Of a stretch of 7,301 nucleotides of DNA, positions 1-5,278 are shown in pieces. Both the position numbers and the translations under genes were made by a program. How positions within the stretch are numbered: position 1 is the first letter of the stretch; each line of letters begins with the position of its first letter. The notes below the pieces were generated by a model. The model was not told the DNA's origin and ran no database searches. It saw only the letters and a program-made list of their open reading frames with translations. The stretch is from NCBI GenBank assembly GCA_900545165.1, contig UQYA01000087.1:1-7301 (forward strand), given 5' to 3'. This stretch comes from an uncultured Collinsella sp. GTDB lineage: Bacteria > Actinomycetota > Coriobacteriia > Coriobacteriales > Coriobacteriaceae.

Positions 1-720
1 GGCCTTGGTGTCACCAAAGCGCGTGTCCTTGACGACCTCGGCCATCTTCTTGATGGGCACGACGTTGGCATGGACTCCCGGAGGGGCAGCCTGCTCGATC
101 ATGGTCTTGCGGAGCTCGTCGTGAGCAACGCCGTCGGAAACCACGATGATGCGGTTGGGGTTGATCTGCTTGGTCCACGTGGTGGCCACCTGACCATGAA
201 GCAGACGGGTGTCGATACGGACGTGGGCGATCTTGATGTGCCCATCGCCGATGACCGTTCCCGGAGGGATGGCGCCTGCAGGAGCAGCGGCGGCCGCAGC
301 CGGCTTCTTCTCCTCGGGCTCCAGAGACTCGGGCTTGACGCGCACGCCAGCCTTAGCCTCAGTCACGAGATGTTTTGCGATCGCATGTGCAGTGTTCTTT
401 GCGTCAAAGCGCTGCGAATATGCCTCGATGAGCATAGGCAGGTTGACACCGGTGACGATAGCCCAGGAATCGTGGCCCTCGATGAGCCCGCTGATCTGGT
501 TGAACGGCGTGCCGCCCCACAGATCAACGAGGAAGAGCACCTGCTCCTGGTCTTCGAAGGAAGCGATTGCTTCCTCGACCTTGGCACGGAAGTCGTCGGG
601 GCCCATGCTCGGCTCGAGCGAGACCACGGCAACAGACGGCTGATCGCCAAAGACCATCGAGCCCGTCTGCTTGATTCCAGCTGCCAAGTCCCCGTGGCTA
701 GCAAGAACAATACTTACCAT
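1..720 (-). CDS. manX: PTS mannose-family EIIAB protein (IIA and IIB domains fused), C-terminus outside window
   Basis: This protein carries phosphate from HPr through its IIA and IIB domains to a sugar imported by membrane partners IIC and IID. It acts in the cytoplasm at the inner face of the membrane. The 240 visible residues begin MVSIVLASHGDLAAG, with the IIA phospho-histidine expected at His9. A typical IIA segment VDLWGGTPFN lies at 65-74. An Ala/Pro/Glu-rich linker (about 134-153) follows, then the IIB start RIDTRLLHGQV (168-178) with the IIB phospho-histidine at His175. The IIB domain is cut by the left window edge; complete EIIAB proteins are roughly 320-330 residues, so about 80-90 are missing. 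The ATG at 720 is supported by the Shine-Dalgarno AAAGGAGGT six bases upstream. IIC and IID genes would be expected beyond position 1. Sugar specificity (mannose, glucose, fructose, amino sugars) cannot be read from this part. Confidence 0.95.
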   Translation of the reverse strand, partial: MVSIVLASHGDLAAGIKQTGSMVFGDQPSVAVVSLEPSMGPDDFRAKVEEAIASFEDQEQVLFLVDLWGGTPFNQISGLIEGHDSWAIVTGVNLPMLIEAYSQRFDAKNTAHAIAKHLVTEAKAGVRVKPESLEPEEKKPAAAAAAPAGAIPPGTVIGDGHIKIAHVRIDTRLLHGQVATTWTKQINPNRIIVVSDGVAHDELRKTMIEQAAPPGVHANVVPIKKMAEVVKDTRFGDTKA

Positions 721-726
721 CACATA

Positions 727-735
727 ACCTCCTTT
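727..735 (-). promoter_or_regulatory. Shine-Dalgarno of the PTS EIIAB gene
   Basis: Read on the minus strand this is AAAGGAGGT, a near-complete anti-16S match, six bases before the ATG at 720. It fixes the start codon and predicts strong translation. Confidence 0.9.
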
Positions 736-790
736 TTGTCTACGTATTTCCTACACGACATGAAAGGAGTATAGCTGTTTGGTTTGTGGA

Positions 791-796
791 ATTATA
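791..796 (-). promoter_or_regulatory. Candidate -10 box (TATAAT) for the PTS EIIAB gene
   Basis: The minus strand reads a perfect TATAAT about 70 bases upstream of the ATG at 720. No TTGACA-like -35 hexamer sits 16-18 bases upstream; the bases there read approximately ATCCAA. If this is the promoter it probably needs an activator, which fits a sugar-induced PTS operon. The GTTTAAAC repeat at 822-832 lies just upstream, about where an activator could sit. This is a sequence match only. Confidence 0.5.
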
Positions 797-821
797 GCTA
801 AATCCGCAAAAGGTTGGATTA

Positions 822-832
822 TTTGTTTAAAC
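822..832. repeat. Proximal copy of an 11-bp repeat containing GTTTAAAC
   Basis: The plus strand reads TTTGTTTAAAC, identical to the copy at 985-995. The core GTTTAAAC is an 8-bp perfect palindrome. It lies about 26 bases upstream of the candidate TATAAT of the PTS gene, so it could be a regulator site. Chance in AT-rich DNA cannot be excluded. Confidence 0.4.
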
Positions 833-899
833 GTCTAGGTTTGTTACAAGTTGATTACGTTACTGCTTTTTGACTCATTACACGACAAGGCGTCGCTCA

Positions 900-1008
900 T
901 CAAGCCATGCATTTTACAGATACAAGCAGGCTGTTCATTAATATCGATTTTAGGCAAGCGCGAATGCGCTTGTACTGCCGCTATTTTGTTTAAACAGACA
1001 TGGCTTGA
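900..1008. repeat. Nested inverted repeats in the gene-free region
   Basis: The outer arms are exact: TCAAGCCATG at 900-909 and CATGGCTTGA at 999-1008. Inside them TACAAGC (921-927) pairs with GCTTGTA (968-974). That pairing competes with the hairpin CAAGCGC (955-961), loop GAAT, GCGCTTG (966-972). Mutually exclusive stems are typical of RNA leaders, but no terminator follows on either strand. It could equally be a protein binding or looping site, or the remnant of a small element. If transcribed toward the PTS gene it would be an upstream leader. Confidence 0.35.
985..995. repeat. Distal copy of the 11-bp GTTTAAAC repeat
   Basis: This is a second exact TTTGTTTAAAC, 163 bp from the copy at 822-832. 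A partial match, TTGTTTAAG, occurs at 1067-1075 in the loop of the large palindrome. Together they may mark binding sites for a regulator of the divergent-side PTS gene. Confidence 0.4.
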
Positions 1009-1047
1009 CTATTTTCGTGACTTATGATCTATGAAACCACTCAAAAT

Positions 1048-1114
1048 AGTTGCGGTGGAATAGTTCTTGTTTAAGAGCCAGAAGGCTGAATTTAGGAACT
1101 ATTTCACCGCAACT
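1048..1114. repeat. Long palindrome (19-bp arms), possible dispersed repeat and/or hypA-operon terminator
   Basis: The left arm, 1048-1066, starts AGTTGCGGTGG; the right arm, 1096-1114, is its reverse complement except for one position that is a G-T pair in RNA. The 29-base interior carries a small hairpin of its own (AGCC, loop AGAA, GGCT, 1076-1087). The right arm begins 12 bases after the hypA stop codon. On the minus strand the stem is followed by ATTTTGAG, so it could end the flavoprotein-hypA transcript. The arms are much longer than a usual terminator stem and only moderately GC-rich, which rather suggests a REP-like or miniature mobile element. Both readings are inferences. Confidence 0.6.
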
Positions 1115-1125
1115 TATAGGGAATC

Positions 1126-1554
1126 CTAGGCGATGTGGAGGGGGTTGGCGGCGTCGACGGCGTCGGGGACGTCGGAAGGACCGTCGGGGACAGCGTCTGC
1201 CGGGTCCTCGTCGGGGGTCTCGATCTGCTTGATCATGACCTCCTGGCCCTGCAGCAGGTATGTCTCGCCGCTACCGCAATGGGGACAGGTCTTGCCGTGC
1301 TCGACCGTCGCGTAGTCGCAGCTACACGCCTCGCAATGTGTCACGGCCTCAACGGGCTCCACGATAAGCTCTGCACCCTCGGTGATGGGCTTTTTATCTG
1401 CCGCCCAGCGCCAAGCGTCGAGTAGCAAGTCGGGAACGACGCCCGAGACCTCGCCCAGCAGCAGCGTGACGCTCGAAACGTGGCGCACGCCATTGGCGCG
1501 CGCCACGTTCTCGACATCGCGAATGATGTGATAGACGATTCCGAGCTCGTGCAC
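1126..1554 (-). CDS. hypA: Hydrogenase maturation nickel metallochaperone HypA
   Basis: HypA delivers nickel, with HypB, to the large subunit of [NiFe] hydrogenases in the cytoplasm. The 142-residue product begins MHELGI; the amino-terminal Met and His2 form the nickel site known in this family. The structural zinc site is present as two CxxC pairs, Cys74/Cys77 and Cys90/Cys93 (sequence CPHCG). Standard HypA is about 113-118 residues; this one adds an Asp/Pro/Ala-rich tail of about 30 residues (113-142). The start is a GTG at 1554, required because the His codon must follow directly; GGAAG about eight bases upstream is a modest ribosome binding site. Thirty bases separate it from the flavoprotein gene upstream, so the two are probably co-transcribed. 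No hypB-F or hydrogenase structural gene is in the window. Confidence 0.95.
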   Translation of the reverse strand: MHELGIVYHIIRDVENVARANGVRHVSSVTLLLGEVSGVVPDLLLDAWRWAADKKPITEGAELIVEPVEAVTHCEACSCDYATVEHGKTCPHCGSGETYLLQGQEVMIKQIETPDEDPADAVPDGPSDVPDAVDAANPLHIA

Positions 1555-1584
1555 TTTTTCTTCCGCCGTTCCCGTTATGGCTGC

Positions 1585-4362
1585 TTACTTGCGACCAAAC
1601 TTAATCTTGATGGCGCGCTTGAGCGCGTACTTGCCGAGGCTCGGGAGCTTTTGCTCGTATTTGACCATCGTGGAGCACTCGGGGCGGTCGCGATCTAGAT
1701 GGATGGCGTCGAACGCGCACTTGGTGGTGCACAGGCCGCAGCCGATGCACTTGTTGGGATCGACAATCGAGGCGCCGCAGCCCAGGCAGCGGGCGGTCTC
1801 GGCGCGCACCTGTTCCTCGGTAAAGGTCTCAACATACTCGCTAAACGGCGCAGCCTTCTCGCGCTCGCGGTCCACATGCGCAACCTCGCGGCTCGCGTTG
1901 TCGTAGCCCTCGAGAACAACGTCGTCGCGGTCGAGCGCGGTATAGCGGCGCTGGTTGCGGCCGATGGTGAGCGTGGATCCCGGCTGCACAAAGCGATGGA
2001 TGGACACGGCGGCCTCGTGACCGGCGGCGATGGCATCGATGGCAAAGCTGGGGCCGGTATAGACGTCGCCGCCCACAAAGATGTCGGGTTCAGCGGTCTG
2101 GTAAGTCTGGGGATCGGCAAGGGCGCCCTGGCCGCGGCCGAGCTCCACCTTGGAGCCAGCCAGCAGGTCGCCCCACACAATGGACTGGCCAATCGACATG
2201 ACGACACGGTCGGCATCGACGCGGCGCAGGTCGTTCTCGTCGTACTCGGGCGCAAAACGGCCCTCGTCATCGTAGACGCGCGTGCAGCGCTTAAAGGTGA
2301 TGCCGCACACACGGCCGGCCTCGTCCAGATGGACCTCCTTGGGGCCCCAACCGCAACTGATGTGCGCGCCGTCCTCAACGGCCTCGCGACGCTCCTCCTC
2401 GCTGGCGGGCATCTGAGCCTCGCTCTCCAGGCAGAACATCTCAACGTGCTCGGAACCCAGACGGCAGGCGTTGCGTGCGACATCGATGGCCACGTTGCCG
2501 CCGCCCACCACGATGGTGCGGCCGGGCAGCGCGTCGATCTTGCCACTGTTGACCTCGCGCAAAAAGTCGACGGCCAGGGCCACGTCCTCGGCATCCTCAC
2601 CCGGAATACCGGCAAGGCGGCCGCCCTGGCAGCCAATGGCAACGTAGAAGGCCTTAAAGCCCTGCGCGCGCAGCTCGTCGAGCGTCACGTCGCGACCGAC
2701 TTCCACGCCGTAGCGGAACTCGGCACCCATCAGGCGAATGACCTCGGCCTCGGCCTCGATAACATCCTTCTGCAGCTTAAAGCTGGGAATACCGTAGGTG
2801 AGCATGCCGCCCGGGCGCTCGTTTTTCTCGAACACGACGGGCTTGTAACCCTTCTCGGCCAGATAGAAGGCGCAGGACAGACCGGCCGGACCGGCACCGA
2901 TGATGGCGATCTTCTGGTCAAAGCCGCCGGCACGCGTCGGGGTCACCACAGGTGGGACATAGCGGGTCGCGGCATCCAGATCGCGCTGGGCGATAAACTT
3001 CTTGACTTCGTCGATGGCCACGGCGGCGTCCACACGGCCGCGGGTGCAGGCATCCTCACAGCGGCGGTTGCACACACGGCCGCAGATAGCGGGCAGTGGG
3101 TTCTCGCGCTTAATGAGTGCTAGGGCCTCGTCATAGCGACCCTGAGCCGCGAGCTTCAAATAGCCCTGAACGGCAACGTGCGCGGGGCAGGCCGTCTTGC
3201 AGGGAGCGGTGCCGGGCTCATGCGTCTCGATGCGGTTGTCGTTGCGGTAGTTGGGCGACCACTTGGTGTGGTCCCACTTGGTGGCATCGGGCAGCTCCTG
3301 GCGCGGATACTCGGGCACCTGTCCGCCGGCCTTTTTGCTGCAGAGCTTCTGGCCCAGCTTGGCGGCGCCGGCCGGACACACCTCAACGCAGCGACCGCAG
3401 GCTACGCACTTGTCCTTCTCGACCTTGGCGACATAGGCCGAGCGCGACAGGTTGGGCGTGTTGAACAGCTGCGAGGTGCGCAGGGCGTAGCACACGTTGA
3501 CGTTGCAGTTGCAGATGGCGAAGATCTTGTTCTCGCCGTCGATATTGGTGATCTGGTGCACAAAGCCGTTGTCCTCGGCCTGGCGCAGGATGTCGTAAAC
3601 CTCGTCGCGGGTCACGTAATGGCCACGATCGGTTTCGACCACGTAGTCGGCCATATCACCCACGGCGATACACCAATCGGCCGGGTCGTCGGCGCAGCCC
3701 TCACCCATCACGCGACGGCTCGCGCGGCAGCTGCAGGTGCTAGCGGCATATTTGCCATCGTATTTGTCGAGCCAATGCTCGATATGCTCGATCGGCACCG
3801 AGGTGCTCGAAGCATCGATAGCCTTCTCGACCGGAATGACATGCATGCCGATACCGGCGCCTCCGGGCGGCACCATCGGCGTGGCCTTGGACAGCGGTCC
3901 CTTGGACGCCTGCTCAAAGAACTTGGCATAGACCGGGTGCTCCTCGAGCTGGCTCACGCGCATGTTGAGGAACTCAGCGGAACCCGGCACCAGCATGGGC
4001 AGCACCCACTGCTTGGCGCGCTCGGGATTTTCCCAGTTGTACTCGAGCAGACCCGTGTAGCTCATGTCGTCGAGCATCTTCTCGATCTGGGCCTCAGGCA
4101 TGCCGGTGAGCTTGACCATCTCGGGCAGCGTGTAGGGACGGCGCATCTTCATCTTGCAGAGCACTTCGGCCTGCTCGTCGGTCGCGGCCTCGGCAAACGA
4201 CCAGTACTCGTAGCCCAGCAGCTCGTCGCGATGCAGCAGGCGGTTGGTGCAGTGCTCGCACAGCTTGACGATGGCCTCACGCGGATGCTCCGGCAGCGGC
4301 GGCACGAACTCCGAACCGATGTCGGGCTCGGTGTAGCTAATCCCCGGTCCGTTGAGAATCAT
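1585..4362 (-). CDS. Multi-cluster Fe-S/FAD oxidoreductase, GltD/NfnB-like, with N-terminal winged-helix-like and Cys-rich region
   Basis: This 925-residue protein very likely moves electrons between NAD(P)H, FAD and iron-sulfur clusters in the cytoplasm. Domains in order: about 60-110 winged-helix-like (PYTLPEMVKLTGMPEAQIEK); Cys-rich region with CSCR (Cys210, 212), Cys223, Cys231 and CNC (Cys284, 286); a [4Fe-4S] motif CVACGRCVEVC (319-329); the GltD-type cluster domain (Cys388, 392, 427, 431, 435, 439); FAD motif GAGPAG (489-494); NAD(P) motif GGGNVA (620-625); GGD of the FAD fold (764-766); then CLGC (859-862) and a last [4Fe-4S] motif CIGCGLCTTKC (872-882), ending in a Lys/Arg-rich tail. 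There is no glutamate synthase large subunit nearby, so it is not ordinary GltD. I start it at the ATG at 4362, which has GAAGGGA upstream; a GTG at 4383 in frame lacks a binding site. It is divergent from tetR and followed by hypA. The electron acceptor is unknown. Confidence 0.9.
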   Translation of the reverse strand: MILNGPGISYTEPDIGSEFVPPLPEHPREAIVKLCEHCTNRLLHRDELLGYEYWSFAEAATDEQAEVLCKMKMRRPYTLPEMVKLTGMPEAQIEKMLDDMSYTGLLEYNWENPERAKQWVLPMLVPGSAEFLNMRVSQLEEHPVYAKFFEQASKGPLSKATPMVPPGGAGIGMHVIPVEKAIDASSTSVPIEHIEHWLDKYDGKYAASTCSCRASRRVMGEGCADDPADWCIAVGDMADYVVETDRGHYVTRDEVYDILRQAEDNGFVHQITNIDGENKIFAICNCNVNVCYALRTSQLFNTPNLSRSAYVAKVEKDKCVACGRCVEVCPAGAAKLGQKLCSKKAGGQVPEYPRQELPDATKWDHTKWSPNYRNDNRIETHEPGTAPCKTACPAHVAVQGYLKLAAQGRYDEALALIKRENPLPAICGRVCNRRCEDACTRGRVDAAVAIDEVKKFIAQRDLDAATRYVPPVVTPTRAGGFDQKIAIIGAGPAGLSCAFYLAEKGYKPVVFEKNERPGGMLTYGIPSFKLQKDVIEAEAEVIRLMGAEFRYGVEVGRDVTLDELRAQGFKAFYVAIGCQGGRLAGIPGEDAEDVALAVDFLREVNSGKIDALPGRTIVVGGGNVAIDVARNACRLGSEHVEMFCLESEAQMPASEEERREAVEDGAHISCGWGPKEVHLDEAGRVCGITFKRCTRVYDDEGRFAPEYDENDLRRVDADRVVMSIGQSIVWGDLLAGSKVELGRGQGALADPQTYQTAEPDIFVGGDVYTGPSFAIDAIAAGHEAAVSIHRFVQPGSTLTIGRNQRRYTALDRDDVVLEGYDNASREVAHVDREREKAAPFSEYVETFTEEQVRAETARCLGCGASIVDPNKCIGCGLCTTKCAFDAIHLDRDRPECSTMVKYEQKLPSLGKYALKRAIKIKFGRK

Positions 4363-4455
4363 GGTTGTCCCTTCTCTTGCCACAGCCCGGCGGGACCGCG
4401 GCGCCCCTCTTTTTTTGCAGGCCGGTCATGCCCCCATGCCGTTCACCCGCCATTG

Positions 4456-4470
4456 TTGACATTGTGTCAA
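4456..4470. promoter_or_regulatory. Operator palindrome 1 (TTGACA-TTG-TGTCAA)
   Basis: This is a perfect inverted repeat with 6-bp arms and a 3-bp centre. Allowing one mismatch it extends to 10-bp arms (4452-4474). It has the same TTGAC-N5-GTCAA skeleton as palindrome 2, with centres 23 bp apart. It is probably a TetR binding site for the adjacent repressor, as TetR proteins usually bind palindromes in their own divergent promoter. Confidence 0.65.
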
Positions 4471-4472
4471 AA

Positions 4473-4503
4473 ATAGTATTGACGAACCGTCAACAATATT
4501 CAA
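4473..4503 (-). promoter_or_regulatory. Candidate promoter of the flavoprotein-hypA operon
   Basis: The minus strand reads TTGAAT (4498-4503), a 19-base spacer, then TACTAT (4473-4478). The spacer contains the central palindrome (4479-4493), and the expected start point falls in the next palindrome (4456-4470), a layout typical of repression. The spacer is longer than ideal, so confidence is modest. The resulting leader would be about 100 bases. Confidence 0.35.
4479..4493. promoter_or_regulatory. Operator palindrome 2 (TTGACG-AAC-CGTCAA)
   Basis: This is a perfect inverted repeat with 6-bp arms and a 3-bp centre; with two mismatches the symmetry extends to 13-bp arms (4472-4500). It lies within the candidate flavoprotein promoter and roughly midway between the two divergent genes, so it is the best candidate for the main operator. 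Confidence 0.7.
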
Positions 4504-4509
4504 GACTGT

Positions 4510-4524
4510 TAGGCGAACGGTCAG
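4510..4524. promoter_or_regulatory. Degenerate third operator copy or half-site
   Basis: CGAACGGTCA (4514-4523) matches CGAACCGTCA of palindrome 2 (4483-4492) at nine of ten positions, 31 bp apart, about three helical turns. Only one half is well kept, so it may be a weaker site. It lies between the likely tetR start point and the tetR ribosome binding site. Confidence 0.45.
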
Positions 4525-4552
4525 GCAAAAGAGGATGAAAGGCGGCAAAAAC

Positions 4553-5215
4553 ATGGGCAACAACACAGCAGATACCTCTGTGGTCGATGCCGTTCCCGCA
4601 TCCGATAGCGCGGCAAAGCGCCTGACGGGCGACGAACGCCGTCGCGAGATCCTCGATGCCGTACGTACCGTAAGCTCCGAGCTGGGCGTGTCCCACCTAT
4701 CGGTATCGGCCGTAACCAAGCGAGCCGGCTGCACGCGTTCATTGTTCTACCACTACTTCGCCGATATGGACGCCGCCGTCACCGCTGTTATGGACGAGGC
4801 GATCGACGGCTTTATCTCCGAACTCGAGCAGTGGAACGCCGGCCGCACCGTCGGCGATATCGAAGGCGCGCTCGACACCGTCGCCCCGCTCTTTAAGCGC
4901 CTGGTCGTCAGCGGCCACGAGCTGCCGAGTACGCTCACCTCAAGCAGCGGCGCGCTCTACGGCGGCTTTTTGCACAACGTGGTTCAGCGCGTGGCGCAGT
5001 ATATCTGCGACACCACCGTGGTGGACTTTGTCGCCCATCATGAGCTACGCATCGACCATGTCTACGAGACGTTCTACACCCTCATCATGGGGCTATTGAT
5101 GTATATCCGCACGCACCCCGATGTGCCCGACGAGACGGTCAAGGAGATTATCGCCTCGACACTCCACATCGAGGGCTATACCGCCAAGTATCCGGAGCGC
5201 AAGCCCCAGAACTGA
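4553..5215 (+). CDS. TetR/AcrR-family transcriptional regulator
   Basis: This 220-residue protein is a ligand-responsive DNA-binding regulator, usually a dimeric repressor released by a small molecule. A flexible N-terminus of about 25 residues precedes the DNA-binding domain (about 28-78): DERRREILDAV, then the helix-turn-helix around LSVSAVTKRAGCTRSLFYHYF (49-69), where SLFYHYF is the classic TetR signature. The remaining 140 or so residues form the helical ligand and dimer domain, which is too variable to reveal the ligand. I choose the ATG at 4553 because AAAGGCGG precedes it at good spacing; the ATG at 4535 in frame has its purine run directly against the codon. Palindromic sites lie immediately upstream, between this gene and the divergent flavoprotein gene, so control of both directions is the likely role. 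The membrane protein gene follows after 63 bases on the same strand. Confidence 0.92.
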   Translation: MGNNTADTSVVDAVPASDSAAKRLTGDERRREILDAVRTVSSELGVSHLSVSAVTKRAGCTRSLFYHYFADMDAAVTAVMDEAIDGFISELEQWNAGRTVGDIEGALDTVAPLFKRLVVSGHELPSTLTSSSGALYGGFLHNVVQRVAQYICDTTVVDFVAHHELRIDHVYETFYTLIMGLLMYIRTHPDVPDETVKEIIASTLHIEGYTAKYPERKPQN

Positions 5216-5232
5216 CGACATTTGGCCAAACT

Positions 5233-5260
5233 GCCCGCGATCAGAAGAGGGGCCGCGGGC
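5233..5260 (+). other. Intercistronic hairpin between tetR and the membrane protein gene
   Basis: GCCCGCG (5233-5239) pairs perfectly with CGCGGGC (5254-5260) around a 14-base loop. No T run follows, so it is not a Rho-independent terminator. It ends about six bases before the downstream Shine-Dalgarno, and could adjust translation or mRNA stability between the two genes. Confidence 0.45.
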
Positions 5261-5265
5261 GTGTG

Positions 5266-5274
5266 AAAGGAGAG
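5266..5274 (+). promoter_or_regulatory. Shine-Dalgarno of the membrane protein gene
   Basis: AAAGGAGAG, with GGAG six bases before the ATG at 5279, is a strong site. It supports that start and suggests the membrane protein is translated well relative to the regulator. Confidence 0.85.
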
Positions 5275-5278
5275 CAGC

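Larger units (their letters stand above)
735..1047. other. Gene-free stretch between the PTS gene and the hypA side
   Basis: No open frame here has a credible start and ribosome binding site, and base composition is clearly richer in A and T than in the neighbouring genes. The stretch holds the candidate PTS promoter, the two GTTTAAAC repeats and the nested inverted repeats listed separately. I see no tRNA, no insertion-sequence ends and no CRISPR repeats. Confidence 0.6.

Noticed and set aside
70..774. Plus-strand frame of 234 codons over the PTS gene
   Set aside because: The opposite strand encodes an unambiguous PTS EIIAB with both active-site histidine motifs.
721..1125. CRISPR array, tRNA or known riboswitch in the gene-free stretch
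   Set aside because: There are no regularly spaced identical repeats, no cloverleaf with a T-arm sequence, and no riboswitch core that I recognise; only the inverted and short direct repeats listed.
1699..3123. 474-codon open frame on the plus strand inside the flavoprotein gene
   Set aside because: It is antisense to a protein with clear FAD, NAD(P) and Fe-S motifs; in GC-rich DNA with third-position bias long antisense frames are expected. The product is Ala/Gly/His/Leu-rich with no recognisable domain and no good ribosome binding site.
1585..4362. Glutamate synthase small subunit (gltD) as the identity of the flavoprotein
   Set aside because: It is about twice the usual GltD length with extra N- and C-terminal cluster domains, and there is no GltB-like partner in the window.
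4363..4383. GTG at 4383 as start of the flavoprotein gene, adding seven residues
   Set aside because: No Shine-Dalgarno precedes it, whereas GAAGGGA precedes the ATG at 4362 at good spacing.
4388..4416. GC-rich segment followed by seven T residues, a possible plus-strand terminator
   Set aside because: Only a weak 4-bp stem can be drawn, and it would end a transcript from a strand with no gene upstream. It lies in the likely leader of the flavoprotein gene.
3178..4476. 432-codon plus-strand frame antisense to the N-terminal half of the flavoprotein gene
   Set aside because: Same shadow effect, low-complexity Leu/Ala/Gly/His-rich translation. It also runs through the operator region, which makes no sense for a real gene.
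4535..4552. ATG at 4535 as start of the tetR gene
   Set aside because: The purine run AGAGG touches the codon with no spacing, while AAAGGCGG is well placed for the ATG at 4553.
5221..5230. TTTGGCCAAA, a perfect 10-bp palindrome after the tetR stop
   Set aside because: Palindromes this short are expected several times in a window of this size, and it has no partner copy.
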